Of a stretch of DNA of 64,000 nt, positions 9,505 through 20,441 are shown piece after piece. The number at the start of each line of letters is the position of its first letter. The stretch's first letter is position 1. Below the pieces are notes generated by a model. That model did no database searches and was not told where the DNA came from. It was given only the letters and a program-made list of their open reading frames with translations. The translations under genes and the position numbers were made by a program. The stretch comes from Enterobacteriaceae bacterium (GTDB taxonomy: Bacteria > Pseudomonadota > Gammaproteobacteria > Enterobacterales > Enterobacteriaceae), in the NCBI GenBank assembly GCA_031261005.1, contig JAISKF010000031.1, forward strand, positions 1 to 64,000, given 5' to 3'.

Positions 9505-10503
9505 TTATTCCTGAAATAACGCTTCAATATCCAGACCTTGTTTCACCAGAATTTCACGTAACTGGTTCAAGCCTTCAACCTGAATCTGGCGAACTCTTTC
9601 ACGGGTTAAACCAATTTCAGCGCCGACATCTTCCAATGTTGCGGCTTCATAGCCTAATAAACCGAAACGGCGGGCTAAGACTTCACGCTGTTTTGGATTT
9701 AGCTCAAACAACCATTTCACAATGCTTTGTTTAATGTCGTTATCCTGCGTGGTGTATTCAGGATCATTGTTATTTTCATCAGGCAGTATATCTAATAACG
9801 CACTGTCTGATTCGCCGCTCAGCGGAGAATCCACTGAAGTGACGCGCTCATTTAAGCGCAGCATACGGCTAACATCACCAACGGATTTATCCAGCTTAAT
9901 GGCAATATCTTCGGCTCGCGGTTCGTGATCTAATTTTTGGGAAAGCTCACGTGCAGTGCGAAGATAAACATTCAATTCTTTAACAATATGGATCGGTAAG
10001 CGAATTGTTCTGGTCTGATTCATGATCGCCCGTTCAATCGTTTGACGAATCCACCATGTCGCATAAGTAGAAAAACGGAAACCTCTTTCAGGATCGAATT
10101 TTTCTACTGCGCGAATAAGACCAAGATTACCTTCTTCGATCAAATCGAGAAGTGCTAAACCGCGATTGTTATAACGGCGGGCAATTTTGACAACCAGACG
10201 CAAGTTACTTTCTATCATGCGGCTACGCGATGCGGCATCTCCGCGTAAAGCTCGCCGTGCGAAATAAACTTCTTCCTGCGCGGTTAACAGAGGTGAAAAA
10301 CCAATTTCTCCAAGATACAACTGAGTGGCATCCTGCACATATTGCGTCACATCTTGTGAAAGCAGTGCATCAAGATCTCCCGCAGAAGCATCGTCTTCAA
10401 TAACTGCCTCAGCTTGATCTTTTTCATCAAACTCTGCGGGATCACGATCATCGAAATCAGCATTTTCAGGCCATTCGGTGACTTTCAGCGTATTGGAACT
10501 CAT
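9505..10503 (-). CDS. rpoS: RNA polymerase sigma factor RpoS (sigma-38)
   Basis: A 332-residue sigma-70-family factor for stationary phase and general stress. The order of regions is intact: 1.2 ([14 protein letters not shown]), 2 ([17 protein letters not shown], then [18 protein letters not shown]), 3 ([16 protein letters not shown]) and 4 with the helix-turn-helix ([20 protein letters not shown]). The frame extends 20 codons further upstream, but the start at 10501-10503 gives the E. coli-like MSSNTLKV terminus and has an AGG upstream. It lies directly downstream of nlpD, whose coding region holds the main rpoS promoter in E. coli; the same is likely here. The acidic stretch at residues 10-50 is longer in repeats of Asp/Glu than in E. 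coli. Confidence 0.97.
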   Translation of the reverse strand: MSSNTLKVTEWPENADFDDRDPAEFDEKDQAEAVIEDDASAGDLDALLSQDVTQYVQDATQLYLGEIGFSPLLTAQEEVYFARRALRGDAASRSRMIESNLRLVVKIARRYNNRGLALLDLIEEGNLGLIRAVEKFDPERGFRFSTYATWWIRQTIERAIMNQTRTIRLPIHIVKELNVYLRTARELSQKLDHEPRAEDIAIKLDKSVGDVSRMLRLNERVTSVDSPLSGESDSALLDILPDENNNDPEYTTQDNDIKQSIVKWLFELNPKQREVLARRFGLLGYEAATLEDVGAEIGLTRERVRQIQVEGLNQLREILVKQGLDIEALFQE

Positions 10504-10563
10504 ATTTTGTTTTCCTACCCGTAGTTTGCGACAACAGGCAGGAAAACGATTCTTCCTGCCCAA

Positions 10564-11814
10564 TTAACGCTGCGGCAAATGCTGCAGCGGGTTGACGGAC
10601 TTGCCCTTGTATCGGATTTCAAAATGCAATCTTACAGAGCTTGTACCCGTACTACCCATTGTTGCTATCTTCTGACCAGCTTTAACTTCTTGCTGCTCTG
10701 CTACGGACATCGTATCGTTGTGAGCATACGCACTGAGATAATCATCATTATGCTTAATAATAATAAGATTACCGTAACCACGTAACGCATTACCTGCATA
10801 CACGACACGCCCATCAGCGGCAGCCACGACTGGTTGACCGCGAGTCCCTGCAATATCGATCCCTTTGTTACCACCTTCTGCTGTAGAGAAGTTATCAATA
10901 ATCTTCCCATCAACAGGCCAACGCCAACGAACATTTGAAGCGGTAGTGCTACTTTTCACTGGCGTTGTTGATGCACTACTTGACGCATTATTTGCTGAGT
11001 TTGTTGTTGAACCCGTTGAACTAACCGCTGCTGCTGTACTACCAGCGGTGACACTACCTGCCGCCACAGTCGCAGATGTTGATGGTAACGGTTGTTTATT
11101 ACTCGTTTGGGCAGTGTACCCCCCAGAATTGCCAGAATCAACAACCGTTGGTTGATTTTGGCTGCCGGTATTTGCAGGTGCTAACACTTTGTTATTGCTG
11201 TTACTAGTATTATTACTAGTAGTGTTTCCGGCTAACATTCCACCTGTATTTGCACCGCCGCCGACTTGCAATGTCTGTCCAGCCACCAGCGCGTAAGGCT
11301 CTGAGATATTATTTTTTTGTGCAAGATCTCGATAATCGTTACCGGTAATCCACGCGATATAGAACAAAGTATCCCCGCGAGAAACCGTATAAGTTGATCC
11401 GCCGTTATAAGAACCTTTTGGAATATCTGAGTAACTTCGGTTATATACAATACGATCACCCGCTGTATTAGCGCTTGTCACTTGATTCGCTGGTTTACTC
11501 TGACTAAACGGATTACCGCTTTGTGTTTGCGGCGTCGCTGCTGCCACACTTGGCGAAGATGCAGCGCCTTGTCCTTGATAGACAATATTCGGACGGCTGG
11601 TATCCATTGCCATCGAATTCTGCGAAGCAGACGTATTAGCTGCGGTAGATGATGAAGAGGCAGCAACAGGGTAATTTCCGCCTCCGCTATGATCACCAAT
11701 AGATGTAATTGGTGCGGATTGATGCGGTTCACTGCTACAACCTAACAATATTAAACTGATCGCAACACCTAATGTGATACGCCGATATGTCGTCATCGGG
11801 CTTCCTTTATTCAT
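10564..11814 (-). CDS. nlpD: Murein hydrolase activator NlpD, outer-membrane lipoprotein
   Basis: A 416-residue lipoprotein that activates the amidase AmiC at the septum. The lipobox LLGC puts the lipidated Cys at 26. A LysM domain covers about residues 141-184 and a degenerate LytM/M23 domain about 297-412. In the latter, NKGIDIAG replaces the catalytic His-containing motif, as expected for an activator rather than an enzyme. The linker (about 190-295) is Ser/Thr/Asn-rich and long, making the protein larger than E. coli NlpD (379). The first ATG (11814) is preferred because MNKGSP aligns with the E. coli MSAGSP start and GGGGGA precedes it; a second ATG at 11796 is possible. Confidence 0.96.
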   Translation of the reverse strand: MNKGSPMTTYRRITLGVAISLILLGCSSEPHQSAPITSIGDHSGGGNYPVAASSSSTAANTSASQNSMAMDTSRPNIVYQGQGAASSPSVAAATPQTQSGNPFSQSKPANQVTSANTAGDRIVYNRSYSDIPKGSYNGGSTYTVSRGDTLFYIAWITGNDYRDLAQKNNISEPYALVAGQTLQVGGGANTGGMLAGNTTSNNTSNSNNKVLAPANTGSQNQPTVVDSGNSGGYTAQTSNKQPLPSTSATVAAGSVTAGSTAAAVSSTGSTTNSANNASSSASTTPVKSSTTASNVRWRWPVDGKIIDNFSTAEGGNKGIDIAGTRGQPVVAAADGRVVYAGNALRGYGNLIIIKHNDDYLSAYAHNDTMSVAEQQEVKAGQKIATMGSTGTSSVRLHFEIRYKGKSVNPLQHLPQR

Positions 11815-12109
11815 GCTTCCCCCAGCATAGCAGAATCAATAACCAGTAAATCCGTCATGACTTGATTAAATATCAAGCCGATATGCCATGAATATGGCGA
11901 TTTAGTGCCTTTAGTTTGAATATATATCTCACAATGAATATTTCACTATTCGTTATTTCACAGCTCATGTACGGAAAAGATATATCCAATAACGTTTAAA
12001 ATAACGAGTATAAATATCGCTGAATTGGACACCATATCCATGCAAAAGGTCAAACAACAATAGCTAAATTTACCAATCTCTACATAACGATAAAAGGGAT
12101 AACACACCT
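11815..12109. other. Intergenic region between nlpD and pcm
   Basis: These 295 bases are AT-rich and non-coding. By position they should carry the nlpD promoter; I see no operator or RNA that I can support. Confidence 0.35.
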
Positions 12110-12742
12110 TTAGGCTAAATCACCTTTAATGAGCGGAACAAAACGCACCATTTCAATGGTATTCACCGTAAATTTATCACCATTGCGTTGCACAAGCTGC
12201 AATAGCTGAGATTGATGCTGTTCGCCCACAGGCAACACCATACGACCGCCGTCAGCTAACTGATTTATCAGCGATTGCGGAATTTCCTCTGCCGCAGCAG
12301 TGACAATAATAGCATCAAATGGTCCGCGCACCGCCCAACCTTCCCAACCATCACCATGACGGGTAGAAATATTATGTAGATCGAGCTGTTTTAAACGCCG
12401 TTTCGCCTGCCATTGCAGACTTTTGATACGTTCAACAGAATAGACATGACTAACAAGATGAGCCAAAACCGCAGTTTGATAACCGGAACCTGTACCGATC
12501 TCCAACACGTTAGATTGCGGAGTCAATTGCAGTAACTCAGTCATTTTAGCAACGGTATAAGGTTGAGAAATGGTTTGCCCTGTCCCAATAGGCAACGCAG
12601 TATTATCATAGGCTTGATGAGATAAGGCTTCATCAACAAACAACTCACGCGGAACGAATGCAATAGCTTGCAGAACCCGTTCATTACAGATCCCTTGCTC
12701 GACAAGCTGTTTTAGCAATGTCTGCATACGTTTACTGGACAT
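12110..12742 (-). CDS. pcm: Protein-L-isoaspartate O-methyltransferase
   Basis: A 210-residue cytosolic repair enzyme that methylates L-isoaspartyl residues in aged proteins using S-adenosylmethionine. The SAM-binding motif [16 protein letters not shown] and the substrate loop [18 protein letters not shown] are intact, as is the post-motif HGDGWEGW. The frame continues ten codons upstream, but the start at 12740-12742 matches the E. coli N-terminus. It begins two bases after the surE stop codon, so the two genes are translationally close. It belongs to the surE-pcm-nlpD-rpoS chain of E. coli. Confidence 0.95.
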   Translation of the reverse strand: MSSKRMQTLLKQLVEQGICNERVLQAIAFVPRELFVDEALSHQAYDNTALPIGTGQTISQPYTVAKMTELLQLTPQSNVLEIGTGSGYQTAVLAHLVSHVYSVERIKSLQWQAKRRLKQLDLHNISTRHGDGWEGWAVRGPFDAIIVTAAAEEIPQSLINQLADGGRMVLPVGEQHQSQLLQLVQRNGDKFTVNTIEMVRFVPLIKGDLA

Positions 12743-12744
12743 AC

Positions 12745-13494
12745 TCAAATAACCTTTACGTGCGATAACCATTGATTAATCACATCTTGTGCTGCATACG
12801 CAGTTAAATCAACCTGTAATGGTGTGATAGATACATATCCTTGCTCGATAGCCGCGAAATCGGTATCAGTACCGAAATCGTCTTTCTCTCCCGGCGGACC
12901 AATCCAATAAAGCTCATTACCGCGCGGATCTTTCTGGCTGATCACCTGATCGGCTGGATGCCGCCGACCGCAGCGCGTCACTTTGTAGCCTTTAATTTCG
13001 TTTAAAGGTAAATCCGGCACATTTACATTTAGTATACGGCTAGTGCGTAACGGTTCTTGTGCCAATGCGCGCAATAAACGACAAGTCACTTCGGCAGCCG
13101 TATCAAAATAGCGATGACCATCTAACGAAACCGCGAGTGCCGGTAAACCAAGATGCCGCCCTTCCATCGCCGCAGCCACCGTACCGGAATAGATGACATC
13201 ATCACCCAAATTAGCACCCGCATTAATGCCGGATACTACAATATCAGGGCGCGGAACCATTAACGCATTCACGCCTAAATAAACACAATCCGTCGGCGTT
13301 CCACGCACGGAAATATCACCGTTAGCTAATGTATGTGTTTTGACCGGCATTTCTAACGTCAACGCATTAGAAGCACCGCTGCAATTACGATCGGGCGCGA
13401 CCAGTTGTACCTGAGCAAATTGACGAAGATATTCAGCGAGTATCTGAATACCCGATGCAGAAATACCATCATCATTGCTGAGGAGAATTCTCAT
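12745..13494 (-). CDS. surE: 5'/3'-nucleotidase SurE
   Basis: A 249-residue metal-dependent phosphatase acting on nucleoside monophosphates and short polyphosphates. The metal ligands are visible: Asp8 and Asp9 in NDDG, Ser39 in SGASN and Asn91 in [10 protein letters not shown]. The [17 protein letters not shown] block is conserved. The length equals the family norm. It sits between truD and pcm as in E. coli and ends just before the pcm start. Confidence 0.96.
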   Translation of the reverse strand: MRILLSNDDGISASGIQILAEYLRQFAQVQLVAPDRNCSGASNALTLEMPVKTHTLANGDISVRGTPTDCVYLGVNALMVPRPDIVVSGINAGANLGDDVIYSGTVAAAMEGRHLGLPALAVSLDGHRYFDTAAEVTCRLLRALAQEPLRTSRILNVNVPDLPLNEIKGYKVTRCGRRHPADQVISQKDPRGNELYWIGPPGEKDDFGTDTDFAAIEQGYVSITPLQVDLTAYAAQDVINQWLSHVKVI

Positions 13495-13586
13495 TATACT
13501 AATAACCTATTATTTTCATGCTATTTTGGTGATGATAACATGATGATTACCATTGTTTTCATTTAATAAACATACGATTTATAACG

Positions 13587-14639
13587 CTACTCTTCCGGCA
13601 TATTATCAACGGCGCAAGTTTGCATCACTTCACGGATCACACTGGTAGCAAAGCTGCCTGCGGGCAACCAAAAATTGACGATAACCGTTGCATCATCTTG
13701 CCATTGCCACATCATCTGCTGCGGAAAAACTAACGCAGCACGGCGAGCATTTTCTACCCGCTCTCGTTTCACCAGTGATAGCAAAACGTCATCATCAAGC
13801 AGCGATTGCTGCTCAAATGCCAACGCTTGATGCTGAGTACCCAGTTCACCCTCACCCGCCAGCGGCGCAGTAATCCGCAATTCGCCCTGCATTAAACGTT
13901 GCTGCAAAGCCGCTAACTCTTCTTGTTGCGCGACAAACCAACTGCCTCTGCCTGCCAGTTGCATGACATCACCGCACATCACTTGCTGATGTAATGACTG
14001 TTCAATTCTTCGGCTGACAACATGATTAAACATAGCGCTGCGTGCAGCGGAAAGATAGAAACTGCGCTTATTGCGTTCTCTGACTACAATCTCATTTTTT
14101 GCCCAACGCTGCGCCATCAGCAGATTATTGCCGTCACGACCAAAACGCTGCTCACCGAAATAGTTTGGCACGCCGAACTGTTGGATTTGCTGTAATCGAG
14201 ATTCAACTTCATCACGCTGATTAATCTGGCGCAGCACCAGACGAAAGAAATTCCCGCGCAATGTACCAATCCGCAATTTGCGGCGATGACGGGCAACATT
14301 CAGCACTTCACAACCTTCAAGCCGAAAAGCGGTGAAGTCTGGCGTCTCTTTTCCCGGCATCTGTAAGCAAAACCATTGTTCAGTAACAGCATGACGATCT
14401 TTAAGACCGGCATAACTCACTACGCGTCCTGATATTTTGGCAAATTTCGCCAGACTATCGGCAACAACCTGTGTATTGCAGCCCGTTTTACGCAGATAAA
14501 CTAATACCTGTTCACCGTCGCCATCTGGTTCAAAGCCTAAATCTTCGCGGACACAAAAATCTTCCGGCGCAGCTTTCAGCACTCCGCCAGATGTTGGTTT
14601 GCCGTGCAGCCACGCTAATGACATCATCACCTGACTCAT
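13587..14639 (-). CDS. truD: tRNA pseudouridine(13) synthase TruD
   Basis: A 350-residue enzyme making pseudouridine at position 13 of tRNA-Glu. The catalytic Asp is Asp81 in the motif [13 protein letters not shown]. The [16 protein letters not shown] and AGRGSWFV blocks mark the TRUD insertion and catalytic domains. Its ATG overlaps the ispF stop by four bases, indicating translational coupling in the ftsB-ispD-ispF-truD-surE-pcm operon. Confidence 0.96.
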   Translation of the reverse strand: MSQVMMSLAWLHGKPTSGGVLKAAPEDFCVREDLGFEPDGDGEQVLVYLRKTGCNTQVVADSLAKFAKISGRVVSYAGLKDRHAVTEQWFCLQMPGKETPDFTAFRLEGCEVLNVARHRRKLRIGTLRGNFFRLVLRQINQRDEVESRLQQIQQFGVPNYFGEQRFGRDGNNLLMAQRWAKNEIVVRERNKRSFYLSAARSAMFNHVVSRRIEQSLHQQVMCGDVMQLAGRGSWFVAQQEELAALQQRLMQGELRITAPLAGEGELGTQHQALAFEQQSLLDDDVLLSLVKRERVENARRAALVFPQQMMWQWQDDATVIVNFWLPAGSFATSVIREVMQTCAVDNMPEE

Positions 14640-15112
14640 GCTTTAACCAGCAAAGCAACCGCTTCGCAGGCGATCCCCTCTTTACGTCCCGTGAAACCCA
14701 ACTGTTCTGTTGTAGTGGCTTTCACATTGACATCATCCATATGACAGGCTAAATCTTCGGCGATATTGACGCGCATTTGGGCGATATGCGGTGCCATTTT
14801 CGGGGCTTGAGCAATAATCGTGACATCGACATTGCCGATATGGTATCCCTTTGCCTGAATACGGCGGAATGCTTCACGCAGCAGCTCACGGCTATCTGCA
14901 CCTTTATAAGCCGGATCGGTATCAGGAAACAGTTTGCCAATATCGCCCAACGCTGCTGCACCAAGTAACGCATCAGTTAATGCGTGAAGTGCCACATCAC
15001 CATCGGAATGTGCCACTAATCCAAATTCATAAGGAATACGAACGCCGCCAATAACTAACGGACCTGCGCCGCCAAATTTGTGTACGTCAAAACCATGACC
15101 AATACGCATCAA
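14636..15112 (-). CDS. ispF: 2-C-methyl-D-erythritol 2,4-cyclodiphosphate synthase
   Basis: A 158-residue trimeric enzyme of the MEP isoprenoid pathway, releasing CMP to form the cyclic diphosphate. Zinc ligands are in GHGFDVH (Asp9, His11) and HSDGD; the [20 protein letters not shown] and [13 protein letters not shown] blocks are near identical to E. coli. It lies 33 bases after ispD, which makes its pathway precursor, and overlaps truD by four bases. Confidence 0.97.
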   Translation of the reverse strand: MMRIGHGFDVHKFGGAGPLVIGGVRIPYEFGLVAHSDGDVALHALTDALLGAAALGDIGKLFPDTDPAYKGADSRELLREAFRRIQAKGYHIGNVDVTIIAQAPKMAPHIAQMRVNIAEDLACHMDDVNVKATTTEQLGFTGRKEGIACEAVALLVKA

Positions 15113-15145
15113 CCATACTCCTCTATTTATTAGTAAGTTGAATTA

Positions 15146-15898
15146 TTAGTGAGTTGAAAGGTGGTGAGTTAAATAGAAAGTTGCCAGTGCCAGATCTTCC
15201 GGACGAGTAACTTTAATATTGTCGGAACGACCAGAAACTAGCAAAGGGTGAAAACCGCAATGCTCCAGTGCCGAAGCCTCATCGGTTAATGTTACGTTTT
15301 CTGCATAAGCGCGATTCATACACTCATACAGCAGCGCTAGCGGGAACATCTGCGGTGTCAGCGCATGCCATAAAGCACTGCGTTCGACCGTATGTGAAAT
15401 CATCGGCTCACCGATAACGGCGCGCTTCATGGTGTCTTTCACTGGCATGGCTAAAATGCCGCCTTGTTTTACTTTCAGTACCGATTGAATCAGATTATCG
15501 AGATCAGCATAAGCTAAACAAGGTCGGGCTGCATCATGCACCAGCACCCAATCCGCATTCATTGTTTTTGCCTGATTTAAACCAGCCAAAACCGAATCGG
15601 AACGTTCTGCGCCGCCGATAACAGTAGATACTCGTTTATCGCTGGCGATCGGCAAAGAAGAAAAAAGGGTATCTTGCGGACTCAATGCCACGATGACATG
15701 CCGCACCGCTGCATGGGATAACAGTGCATCAATAGCATATTCAATAATCGTTTTGTTGCCGATAGAAAGATATTGTTTAGGGCAATCAGCCTGCATTCTG
15801 CTGCCAATACCGGCAGCCGGTAAAATAGCAACGATATTAAGGGAATCGGGATCGGAGAAATGATCAGAAGAATTAGCGCGGATAGCTGCATGACTCAC
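15146..15898 (-). CDS. ispD: 2-C-methyl-D-erythritol 4-phosphate cytidylyltransferase
   Basis: A 250-residue MEP-pathway enzyme that transfers CMP to methylerythritol phosphate. The nucleotide loop [10 protein letters not shown], the CPKQYL lysine motif, the VHDAARPC block and [11 protein letters not shown] with [11 protein letters not shown] are all present. It starts at a GTG (15896-15898), two bases after the ftsB stop, with AAGGCGG nine bases upstream inside ftsB. The N-terminus is about 12 residues longer than E. coli IspD, and no later ATG could serve. Confidence 0.95.
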   Translation of the reverse strand: MSHAAIRANSSDHFSDPDSLNIVAILPAAGIGSRMQADCPKQYLSIGNKTIIEYAIDALLSHAAVRHVIVALSPQDTLFSSLPIASDKRVSTVIGGAERSDSVLAGLNQAKTMNADWVLVHDAARPCLAYADLDNLIQSVLKVKQGGILAMPVKDTMKRAVIGEPMISHTVERSALWHALTPQMFPLALLYECMNRAYAENVTLTDEASALEHCGFHPLLVSGRSDNIKVTRPEDLALATFYLTHHLSTH

Positions 15899-15900
15899 AA

Positions 15901-16194
15901 TTATTTACCGCCTTGAGCTGATTTCTCTGGAATAACGCGGTAGAAGCTATCGCCGGGTCTTACCATACCCAATTCATTACGGGCGCGCTCTTCAATCGCT
16001 TCCTGACCGCCTTTTAGATCGCTGATTTCAGCGAGCAGCCGTTCATTACGTAATTTCAGTTTGGCATTATTTTCTTGCTGCACCACTAAATCTTCTTGCA
16101 CGCGCACATAATCATGCACGCCATTTTTACCCAGCCATAACGAATATTGCAGCCAGCCAAGCAATATGATTAATAACAGCATAAATTTCTTCAT
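15901..16194 (-). CDS. ftsB: Cell division protein FtsB
   Basis: A 97-residue bitopic inner-membrane protein of the FtsQLB divisome complex. A transmembrane helix spans about residues 4-21 ([17 protein letters not shown]), followed by a coiled coil (about 30-65) and the conserved [14 protein letters not shown] segment. The reading frame runs 11 codons further upstream, but the ATG at 16194 is preferred: it matches the E. coli start and has GGGGGA in front. It heads the ispD-ispF-truD operon, as in E. coli. Confidence 0.94.
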   Translation of the reverse strand: MKKFMLLLIILLGWLQYSLWLGKNGVHDYVRVQEDLVVQQENNAKLKLRNERLLAEISDLKGGQEAIEERARNELGMVRPGDSFYRVIPEKSAQGGK

Positions 16195-16250
16195 TCTATC
16201 CCCCGAAAAACCGCTCAATCTTCCCATAACTGAACGCCGGACGCAAAAAA

Positions 16251-16271
16251 AGCAGCGATTTCAGCGCTGCT
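16251..16271 (-). terminator. Terminator of the amino-acid ABC transporter operon
   Basis: A 7-bp GC-rich stem (AGCAGCG/CGCTGCT) with a 7-base loop. On the minus strand it is followed by seven T, downstream of the ABC ATPase gene and just before ftsB. Confidence 0.8.
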
Positions 16272-16355
16272 TTTACGGCATGATGATGTGAATATACCCA
16301 TCTTACTCTGCTAATAAACATTTCCCATAAATAATAGCTTGCTGATAATAGCGCG

Positions 16356-17084
16356 CTACTGCGAAAGAATTTTACTCAAGAATGCCTGTGTCCGCTCATT
16401 CTTCGGTGCAGTAAATAGTTTCTCTGGCACATCTTCTTCCTGAATGACGCCCTGATCGATGAAAATCACGCGATCGGCAACATCACGGGCAAACTCCATT
16501 TCATGCGTCACAACAACCATCGTCATACCTTCATGAGCCAGCGACTTCATTACTGTAAGCACTTCACCCACTAATTCAGGATCAAGTGCTGATGTCGGCT
16601 CATCAAATAACATCACTTTCGGTTCCATCGCTAACGCGCGCGCAATCGCGACACGCTGCTGCTGACCGCCGGAAAGCTGGTTAGGATAAGCATCAATCTT
16701 ATCCAGCAAACCGACTTTCTGTAGCAGCTTTTCAGCATTTTTTACTGCTTCGGCTTTGCTTAGGTGTTTAACGTCCATTGGTGCCAGAATCAAATTTTCC
16801 AGCACTGTCATGTGCGGAAACAAATTAAAGCGCTGAAACACCATACCGACGCTTTCACGTAGTTTATTCAGATCAGTTTTGCGATCATGGACGGCAAAAC
16901 CATTTATGATGATTTCGCCGCCGCTCATCTCTTCCAGCGCGTTCATGCAGCGTAAAAATGTACTTTTACCAGAACCGGACGGACCAATAATGCACACCAC
17001 TTCATTAGCCGCAATATCGCAGGAGATACCGCGCAATACGTGAATTTTACCAAATTGTTTTTGTAAATTACGGATCTTAATCAC
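16356..17084 (-). CDS. Polar amino-acid ABC transporter, ATP-binding protein
   Basis: A 242-residue ATPase of the GlnQ/ArtP class. Walker A is GPSGSGKST (residues 34-42), the signature [15 protein letters not shown] and Walker [14 protein letters not shown], followed by the switch His in [10 protein letters not shown]. It energises amino-acid uptake. Its start overlaps the permease stop by eight bases, so the two are translationally coupled. Lies between ftsB and the wza operon, where E. coli has other genes. The specific amino acid cannot be told. Confidence 0.94.
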   Translation of the reverse strand: MIKIRNLQKQFGKIHVLRGISCDIAANEVVCIIGPSGSGKSTFLRCMNALEEMSGGEIIINGFAVHDRKTDLNKLRESVGMVFQRFNLFPHMTVLENLILAPMDVKHLSKAEAVKNAEKLLQKVGLLDKIDAYPNQLSGGQQQRVAIARALAMEPKVMLFDEPTSALDPELVGEVLTVMKSLAHEGMTMVVVTHEMEFARDVADRVIFIDQGVIQEEDVPEKLFTAPKNERTQAFLSKILSQ

Positions 17085-17838
17085 TTCTGCCTAACCTCTT
17101 TTCCATATTACTTACCATCAGTGAAAGTAAGAACGTAATAACCCAATAAATAATAGAAATTGTCAGGTAAGGTTCCCAATAACTGGCATAAGCGCCTGAA
17201 ACGGTACGTGCAGCGTAGGCAAGATCAGCCAGACCGATCGCCGAAGCCAGTGAGGAATCTTTTACAATTGCAATCGCATTATTGCCTAACGGCGGCAGCA
17301 TTCGGCGGAACGCTTGCGGTAAAATAATCTTCCGCATCGTTTTGCCATAACTTAGCCCTAAAGAGCGAGCCGCTTCCATCTGACCGCGATCGATAGATTC
17401 AATACCGGCACGGAAAATCTCTGAAACATAAGCCCCTGCATTAAGGGTGATCGCCACCACGCAAGAGAGAAACGCGCCGTATTCTGAACGCAAGGTACGG
17501 GCGAAATCCACTGACATGATCCCGCTGGTAACGAAAATACCGTCACGAGTATTAATCAGCAGTGGAATCAATGCGAAATGTACTACCATAATTTGCACAA
17601 ACAGCGGAGTACCGCGAAAAGCACTGACATAAATTTTAACCGGCACTTGCACAAAGTAATGTAAAAACAGATCCAATCCATGATTGCGCGGCGCACGGGC
17701 GGAACGCCCCAAACCAAGCACTAATCCCCAAGCAACACCTAATATCACGCAAATAATGGTGCACTTGACAGTCATCAAAGCGCCCTCAGCAAACAGCGGA
17801 GCGTACTCTTCGATGATCTCCCAACGAAATCCTGACAT
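17077..17838 (-). CDS. Polar amino-acid ABC transporter, permease
   Basis: A 253-residue inner-membrane permease of the HisM/GlnP type. It has about five membrane segments and the conserved EAA loop ([20 protein letters not shown], with its Gly). The [15 protein letters not shown] block near the first third is typical of glutamine/arginine-type permeases. A single permease gene suggests a homodimeric channel. It is preceded by the binding-protein gene, with a hairpin at 17864-17888 between them. Confidence 0.93.
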   Translation of the reverse strand: MSGFRWEIIEEYAPLFAEGALMTVKCTIICVILGVAWGLVLGLGRSARAPRNHGLDLFLHYFVQVPVKIYVSAFRGTPLFVQIMVVHFALIPLLINTRDGIFVTSGIMSVDFARTLRSEYGAFLSCVVAITLNAGAYVSEIFRAGIESIDRGQMEAARSLGLSYGKTMRKIILPQAFRRMLPPLGNNAIAIVKDSSLASAIGLADLAYAARTVSGAYASYWEPYLTISIIYWVITFLLSLMVSNMEKRLGRSD

Positions 17839-17863
17839 AAAAAATCAACTCACATAAAAAATA

Positions 17864-17888
17864 TTCAGGGCGAGATTATCGCCCTGAA
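17864..17888 (-). terminator. Intercistronic hairpin between binding protein and permease
   Basis: A perfect 9-bp stem (TTCAGGGCG/CGCCCTGAA) with a 7-base loop, followed on the coding strand by TATTTTTTATG. It looks like a partial terminator or 3'-end stabiliser, which would leave more mRNA for the binding protein than for the membrane parts. Confidence 0.7.
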
Positions 17889-17914
17889 CAGGATATTAAC
17901 TCTGTATAATGGAA

Positions 17915-18697
17915 TTATTCAGCAGGTAACACAGGAACATCATTATCAAACCATTTTTGATAAATTTTTGCATAAGTACCGTCAGCGATAATCTTTTTCA
18001 GACCGGCGTTGATCTTATTGCGTAAATCCTCATTACCTTTCGCCACTGCAATACCGAAATATTGATGCTCGAATTTATCATCAGAGACTAAAGCGAATTC
18101 TTTTTCCGGGTGATTTTTAATGTAGAACTTAGCCACACCGACATCACCAACCGCCGCATCAATACCATCTTCATACAATTCTTGCAGCATCAGCGGCGTG
18201 TTATCAAAACGCTTAATCGCCGTGCTGTTTTTACCTAACACATCGGAAACCACAATGTCACCGGTACTGGAATTTACCACACCGACTTTCAGCGGTTTCA
18301 GCTCAGCGATAGATTTAATTGTTTTACCTTTTGGTACGACTATCGTTTGCTCTGCCGGAAAATAAGGCGCGGAGAAATCAACCATTTGTTTCCGTTTATC
18401 TGTTATTGTGATACCCGAAATAATAATATCGCGATCACCGCTGCCCAACGTAGCAAAGATACCTTCCCACGGCGTATTCACCAGTTTGATATTAAAATTT
18501 TCAGCTTTAGCAATAGCTGAAATCAGATCAATATCAAAACCTTCAAGTTCTTTTTTGTTGTTTTCAAACTCAAAAGGACGATAAGTACCGCCTGAACCTA
18601 CCACATAAGTTGGCTGCTGATCGGCTGCATTTACTACTGGCAAAGTACAAAGAGTCGCAGCTAAACAAGCCCCTAAAATCGCAAGACGTTTAAACAT
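17915..18697 (-). CDS. Polar amino-acid ABC transporter, periplasmic binding protein
   Basis: A 260-residue class II binding protein. The signal peptide spans residues 1-24 (cleavage after VNA). The mature chain carries the family signature (GFDIDLISAIAKAE), the ligand-arginine region GITITDKRKQMVDFSAPYF and a final YAKIYQKWF. It has no lipobox, so it is a soluble periplasmic protein. It is the first gene of the three-gene operon. The order binding protein, permease, ATPase resembles glnHPQ, but the amino acid bound (glutamine, arginine or another) is not decided by sequence alone. Confidence 0.92.
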   Translation of the reverse strand: MFKRLAILGACLAATLCTLPVVNAADQQPTYVVGSGGTYRPFEFENNKKELEGFDIDLISAIAKAENFNIKLVNTPWEGIFATLGSGDRDIIISGITITDKRKQMVDFSAPYFPAEQTIVVPKGKTIKSIAELKPLKVGVVNSSTGDIVVSDVLGKNSTAIKRFDNTPLMLQELYEDGIDAAVGDVGVAKFYIKNHPEKEFALVSDDKFEHQYFGIAVAKGNEDLRNKINAGLKKIIADGTYAKIYQKWFDNDVPVLPAE

Positions 18698-19253
18698 AAC
18701 CTAAATCCTCATTTTCATGGTTTAAATTGAATAGAAAAATTATGCAATATTTTTGCATAAAAATATACAAATATTGAATACAGAACAGAAATAAATAAAA
18801 TAATCATCTATTTTCATGCAGAAGCAGTAAATTCAACTGAATATTGTATCTAAATTTAACAAAAAAATTACAGACACTAAGGTAATGTACCCTTTTTAAT
18901 AACGATATAGTTGGGTAATTATTTAATTTTCATACTATATGTACACTAAATAAATTAATACTGAAAAAGTAAAGCACCGACAGAATTATATTCGGCACGT
19001 GATAATAAACATCAATAACTATGTTGAAATTGAACACCTTATTAGTTTTTCATCTAAGATCAAAATTAATTAATGACACTAGTTTTTATAAATACTAAAA
19101 TCGGTAAAATAATTTATATCTATTATTTATTTTTCAAATTGCAGATTGAGACTAGCTGCTCTTAATCACCTCCGCAATTTGAAACCTTTTGAAATTTTTT
19201 GAGTACAGACAATATTATATACTCAGATGTCTATATACTTAGGTGACTATGTA
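18698..19253. other. AT-rich intergenic region between the ABC transporter and wza
   Basis: About 550 bases between divergent operons, very AT-rich and without a convincing gene. It must contain the promoters of the amino-acid transporter and of wza-wzb-wzc. The only clear structure is the hairpin at 19132-19184. Confidence 0.45.
19132..19184 (+). promoter_or_regulatory. Leader inverted repeat upstream of wza
   Basis: A perfect 11-bp inverted repeat (TTTCAAATTGC/GCAATTTGAAA) with a 31-base loop lies 70 bases before the wza start. It is followed after a few bases by GAAATTTTTTG. It could be a leader hairpin, attenuator or protein site. No good match to the JUMPstart/ops element of polysaccharide operons was found. 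Confidence 0.4.
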
Positions 19254-20441
19254 ATGAAGATGAAAAAGAAAAAATATAGAATTTGTATTCTTATAGGTAT
19301 ATTGACTTTATTAACTGGCTGTACACTGGAACCCGGCAGTCATTTAACTCTCTCAGGGAAAGAGGTAACGTCCCAGGAAGATGATAAATTCGATATTAAC
19401 CAGCTCGTTAATGTTTATCCGATTACCCCTCAGCTAATCGAAAAAATGCGTATTAGCCCGGTAACTGCCCAACCTAACGCCCAACTAGATAATGAACTGG
19501 AAAACTATAAATATCGTGTTGGTGTTGGGGATATACTAATGGTGACAGTATGGGATCACCCTGAACTCACAACACCAGCAGGTCAATACCGCAGCGCGAC
19601 TGATACTGGTAACTGGATACATGCTGATGGAACAATCTATTACCCTTATGTAGGCAAGGTCTACGTTAAAGGTAAGACTATGGAAGAAATACGCAATTTA
19701 CTGGCTAAAAAATTGCAACAATATATTGAATCACCTCAAGTTGATGTCAGTATTGCCGCATTCCGTTCACAAAAGGTTTATATCAGCGGCGAAGTGGTAA
19801 AATCCAGTCAGCAGGCAATTACTAATATTCCTCTTACTATTGTTGATGCCTTAAACCAGGCTGGCGGATTAACTGACAATGCTAACTGGCACAATGTGAC
19901 ACTAACCCGAAATGGTAAAAATTACCCCATCTCACTGCAAGCATTAATGCAACATGGTGATTTGACCCAAAATCGTCTGCTGTATAACGGCGATATTCTC
20001 TATATTCCCAGAAATGACGATTTAAAAGTATTTGTAATGGGAGAAGTAAAGAAACAAAGTACGCTACGTATGGATCGCAGCGGTATGACGTTAACCGAAG
20101 CCTTGGGTAATGCAGACGGTATCGATCAAGCACTCAGTGATGCCAGTGGTATATTTGTTATTCGCTCTTTGCGCGAACGTAGTCAAAAACCGGCGGTCAC
20201 AAAAGACAATTCGGCAAATACGCAAAATACGAAGTTAGCCAATATTTACCAACTTGATGCAAAAGATGCAACATCGCTGGTATTAGGTACTGAATTTCAG
20301 CTTCAACCCTATGATATTGTATATGTTACCACTGCGCCAATTGCTCGTTGGGGACGCGTTATTAATCAATTGGCACCAACGATTACCAGCATCAATAGTA
20401 TGACCGAATCGACTCGCTGGATAAGGAACTGGCCATATTGA
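19254..20441 (+). CDS. wza: Outer-membrane polysaccharide export lipoprotein Wza
   Basis: A 395-residue protein close to E. coli Wza (379), the octameric outer-membrane channel for capsule or colanic acid. The lipobox LTGC gives the lipidated Cys near residue 23. The poly_export domain begins at [19 protein letters not shown] and is followed by two SLBB-type domains ([15 protein letters not shown] and [19 protein letters not shown]). It ends with an amphipathic C-terminal helix. The ATG at 19254 has AGGTGA upstream; the frame opens nine codons earlier (19227) without an SD. A linker of about 20 residues after SLRERSQ is longer than in E. coli. Confidence 0.95.
   Translation: MKMKKKKYRICILIGILTLLTGCTLEPGSHLTLSGKEVTSQEDDKFDINQLVNVYPITPQLIEKMRISPVTAQPNAQLDNELENYKYRVGVGDILMVTVWDHPELTTPAGQYRSATDTGNWIHADGTIYYPYVGKVYVKGKTMEEIRNLLAKKLQQYIESPQVDVSIAAFRSQKVYISGEVVKSSQQAITNIPLTIVDALNQAGGLTDNANWHNVTLTRNGKNYPISLQALMQHGDLTQNRLLYNGDILYIPRNDDLKVFVMGEVKKQSTLRMDRSGMTLTEALGNADGIDQALSDASGIFVIRSLRERSQKPAVTKDNSANTQNTKLANIYQLDAKDATSLVLGTEFQLQPYDIVYVTTAPIARWGRVINQLAPTITSINSMTESTRWIRNWPY

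Noticed and set aside
10504..10563. An N-terminal extension of RpoS by 20 codons
   Set aside because: The extension has no similarity to RpoS proteins, and the later ATG has a ribosome-binding site and the family's own N-terminus.
19141..19175. A JUMPstart/ops antitermination element before wza
   Set aside because: The GGCGGTAG core is missing; only a vague resemblance to the AGCTG part is present.
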